NCBI RefSeq assembly: GCF_035961655.1
Contig: NZ_CP108393.1
Coordinates: forward strand, 1,736,001-1,800,000
DNA length: 64,000 bases
Origin: Streptomyces sp. NBC_01317
Lineage (GTDB): Bacteria; Actinomycetota; Actinomycetes; Streptomycetales; Streptomycetaceae
Direction: 5' to 3'
Below the pieces are notes generated by a model. It had not been told where the DNA came from. It saw only the letters and a program-made list of their open reading frames with translations, and did not search any database. Made by a program: the position numbers and the translations under genes. Of the stretch, positions 62,751 through 64,000 are shown piece after piece. Every line of letters begins with the position of its first letter. Within the stretch, counting starts at the first letter, position 1.

Positions 62751-63197
62751 CTACTCCCCAACCCGCTCGAAATGCCACCGCTGCGGCGCCTCGCCTTCTG
62801 GGAGTACAACCACTTGAGGCCCTGAGCCGCCCCTAAGAAGTTGAATGCCCACTGGCCGCCGCAGGACGGGTTGCGCGAGGAAACTGAACCAGTAGATCGT
62901 CCACCCCTGCTCGGAGTCTCCCTCGATCATGAAGTTGGTACCGAGGCCGCCTGCGATGACCGGAACCGCGGACTGGTTCTCCTCGACAAGCTCCACCAGC
63001 GCCCTGTCCTCCAGGAGGGGCCCAACCCCGAGAATATAGGCAGCGTTTCCCACCGGGGGCGGGTGCGGCGCGGACCTCAGCACTGTGAACACCATCGGGG
63101 GGATCAGATTGTCCACGACGTAGCGCTCATTATCGATACGGAGGGTCTGCTCCCCGAGCCTGATCACGTATTCCCCGCCAGGGAGTCCATCTTCCAT
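62751..63197 (-). CDS. Hypothetical passenger gene of the IS element
   Basis: 148 residues if the ATG at 63197 is used (GGTGAG four bases upstream); an ATG at 63233 gives 160. The sequence is strand-rich and hydrophobic, starting MEDGLPGGEYVIRLGEQTLR and ending APQRWHFERVGE. The outline, a short protein starting with L-P-G-G-x-Y-x-I and ending with a W-x-F strand, recalls beta-trefoil protease inhibitors of the I66 type, but this is weak. No transposition or resistance motif is seen. It is in opposite orientation to the transposase and lies within the terminal repeats. Confidence 0.6.
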   Translation of the reverse strand: MEDGLPGGEYVIRLGEQTLRIDNERYVVDNLIPPMVFTVLRSAPHPPPVGNAAYILGVGPLLEDRALVELVEENQSAVPVIAGGLGTNFMIEGDSEQGWTIYWFSFLAQPVLRRPVGIQLLRGGSGPQVVVLPEGEAPQRWHFERVGE

Positions 63198-63426
63198 ACT
63201 TCTCACCGATTCAAGTCCGTTGAAATAGAGCATGGCCCGCTGTGCACCAATGATCTTCGGGCGCAGAGCAAGACTAGCGCAGCAACCGTGCAGCTATGAG
63301 CGAATCCGATAGAGGTCAACCCGTGCCAGCAAAGCGAAAATCATATGGGCTGCATATCTCATATTCGAAGTACCGCGCGTCACAGGGGGCGCTGGCCAGC
63401 CGATCGACTCATCAAAGAGACAGGCC

Positions 63427-63541
63427 CTAGACCCGGGTACTGCGATTGCAGGAGTGCACAGGCACAGCGTTCGAACTCCGTTTAGTGGATAGCCTGTTCA
63501 CCCAATGCCCGGCGTACGCGTGCCACGAGATCCATGACCAT
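63427..63541 (-). pseudogene. Detached 5' fragment of the STAND NTPase gene
   Basis: Read on the minus strand from ATG 63541 (or 63535) the frame gives MVMDLVARVRRALGEQAIH, a TAA stop, then TEFERCACALLQSQYPG and enters the CTAG. After CTAG the frame continues at 61634 with LAAVEDGHDFGRDADI. The joined sequence TEFERCACALLQSQYPG-LAAVEDGHDFGRD reads as one domain, so this is the displaced N-terminus. The internal TAA is a possible second inactivating mutation, or the true start is elsewhere. Confidence 0.6.
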
Positions 63542-63664
63542 TAATGTTACGCGCATTTTATGCCGTACTGATACCGTTTGCCGCTCGTCGTCCGGCTCCA
63601 TGACAGGCCGCGCACCCTGGGATCCAGGGATGACGAGAGCACCGAAAGGCTCAGGGGCCTGTCC

Positions 63665-64000
63665 CTAGTCGTGAACGGCGGCGCCGCTGAACCATTCGCG
63701 TGCCACTGCTTCACTACGAGGGCTAAGCGGAGTCACGAAGACGACGGCGAGGCGCCTGATGGCCCGGGAACAGCAGACGTAGAAGAGGTTGCGGGAGCGA
63801 GTGGCCCGTTCCTTGCGGTGGTCGTCTCCGGTGAGCATGCGGTCAACGTTGAACTGGTTCCATGCGCTGTCGTCGATCATGACCACGACGTTCTCGAACT
63901 CGTCGCCCTTGACGCCGTGCTGGGTGGAGAAGGGGGTGAGCTCGTTGCGGTACTGGGTGAGACGGACGACCTCCTGGTATTTGATGGCGCGCAGGCCAGC
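63665..64000 (-). CDS. UvrD/Rep-type helicase, C-terminal end (5' part outside window)
   Basis: The frame is open to the window edge and gives about 111 residues. It contains helicase motif V/Va-like TPFSTQHGVKGDEFENVVVM and motif VI-like NLFYVCCSRAIRRLAVVFV, both typical of superfamily-1 UvrD helicases, then a short tail ending FSGAAVHD. An internal ATG at 63886 is not the start because coding sequence continues upstream. Such helicases occur in repair and in defence systems (for example GajB of Gabija). Which one cannot be told from the part seen. Confidence 0.75.
   Translation of the reverse strand, partial: AGLRAIKYQEVVRLTQYRNELTPFSTQHGVKGDEFENVVVMIDDSAWNQFNVDRMLTGDDHRKERATRSRNLFYVCCSRAIRRLAVVFVTPLSPRSEAVAREWFSGAAVHD

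Larger units (their letters stand above)
61631..63430. mobile_element. IS5/IS427-like element with a passenger gene, flanked by CTAG
   Basis: Terminal inverted repeats AGCGTGTCTCTTTGA (61635-61649) and TCAAAGAGACAGGCC (63412-63426, complementary) match at 13 of 15 positions. CTAG flanks both ends (61631-61634 and 63427-63430), as for IS427-group elements that insert at CTAG and duplicate TA. The element is about 1.79 kb, roughly twice the usual size, because 870 bp with a non-transposase gene lie between the transposase and the right end. Joining the flanks restores an open frame across the target gene. Confidence 0.75.

Noticed and set aside
63645..63668. GGGGCCTGTCCCTAG near the helicase stop, resembling the IS right end
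   Set aside because: Shares only the outer GGGCCTGTC with the terminal repeat and lacks the inner CTCTTTGA; probably chance or an old remnant, so the IS end is set at 63426.

Overview
This is a contiguous piece of a Streptomyces-type chromosome. It has very high GC, strong GC3 bias, many GTG starts, ATGA/GTGA stop-start overlaps and long perfect hairpins between convergent genes. It carries whiI, a developmental regulator gene specific to sporulating actinomycetes. From memory, the order hemQ/hemY, hemE, DUF3000, whiI, rnd, fadA, fadB, dxs, xylFGH, rok7B7, ngcEFG, acnA, murA2 follows the Streptomyces coelicolor chromosome around SCO604x to SCO5998; I could not check this by alignment.

Layout. 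1-8.3 kb: end of a membrane protein gene, a secreted S33 peptidase, heme genes (hemQ, hemY, hemE), a DUF4349 lipoprotein and a CoA-disulfide-reductase-like flavoprotein. 8.4-15.7 kb: DUF3000, whiI (with a candidate sigma-WhiG promoter), RNase D, a 0.9 kb gene-free block of inverted repeats, and a translationally coupled beta-oxidation pair (thiolase and FadB-type multienzyme). 15.8-22.7 kb: a propeller-like hypothetical protein, a NYN protein, a GT39-type membrane glycosyltransferase, an amino-acid permease and dxs. 22.8-31.5 kb: two sugar import systems, xylFGH with its ROK repressor gene rok7B7, and ngcEFG for GlcNAc/chitobiose, which has no ATPase gene of its own. 32-39.8 kb: a secreted GH92 mannosidase, a zinc alcohol dehydrogenase and aconitase.

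40-57 kb is an accessory carbohydrate island. One half is an uncharacterised module: an FGGY kinase overlapping a histidine phosphatase, a divergent DeoR regulator, a 2-hydroxyacid dehydrogenase and a second FGGY kinase. The other half is a five-gene rhamnoside operon in which every stop overlaps the next start: GH78, binding protein, two permeases, GH106. Neither rhamnosidase has a signal peptide, so glycosides appear to be imported whole and cut in the cytoplasm. As for ngcEFG, no ATPase is encoded, implying a shared MsiK-type ATPase.

57.3-59.3 kb holds a small DUF4236 gene and murA2, a MurA paralogue fused to an N-terminal XRE helix-turn-helix; it looks leaderless and has a palindrome over its -10 region. 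Beyond 59.3 kb composition changes and the content looks horizontally acquired: a STAND-type NTPase gene broken by a 1.8 kb IS5/IS427-like element that carries an extra non-transposase gene, then the end of a UvrD-like helicase gene. Removing the IS with one copy of its CTAG flank restores the NTPase reading frame.

The most interesting signals are the HTH-MurA fusion with its candidate self-operator, the interrupted STAND NTPase beside a helicase (possible defence locus), the IS with a passenger gene, the palindromic repeat block at 11.5-12.3 kb, and the kinase/phosphatase/dehydrogenase sugar module.
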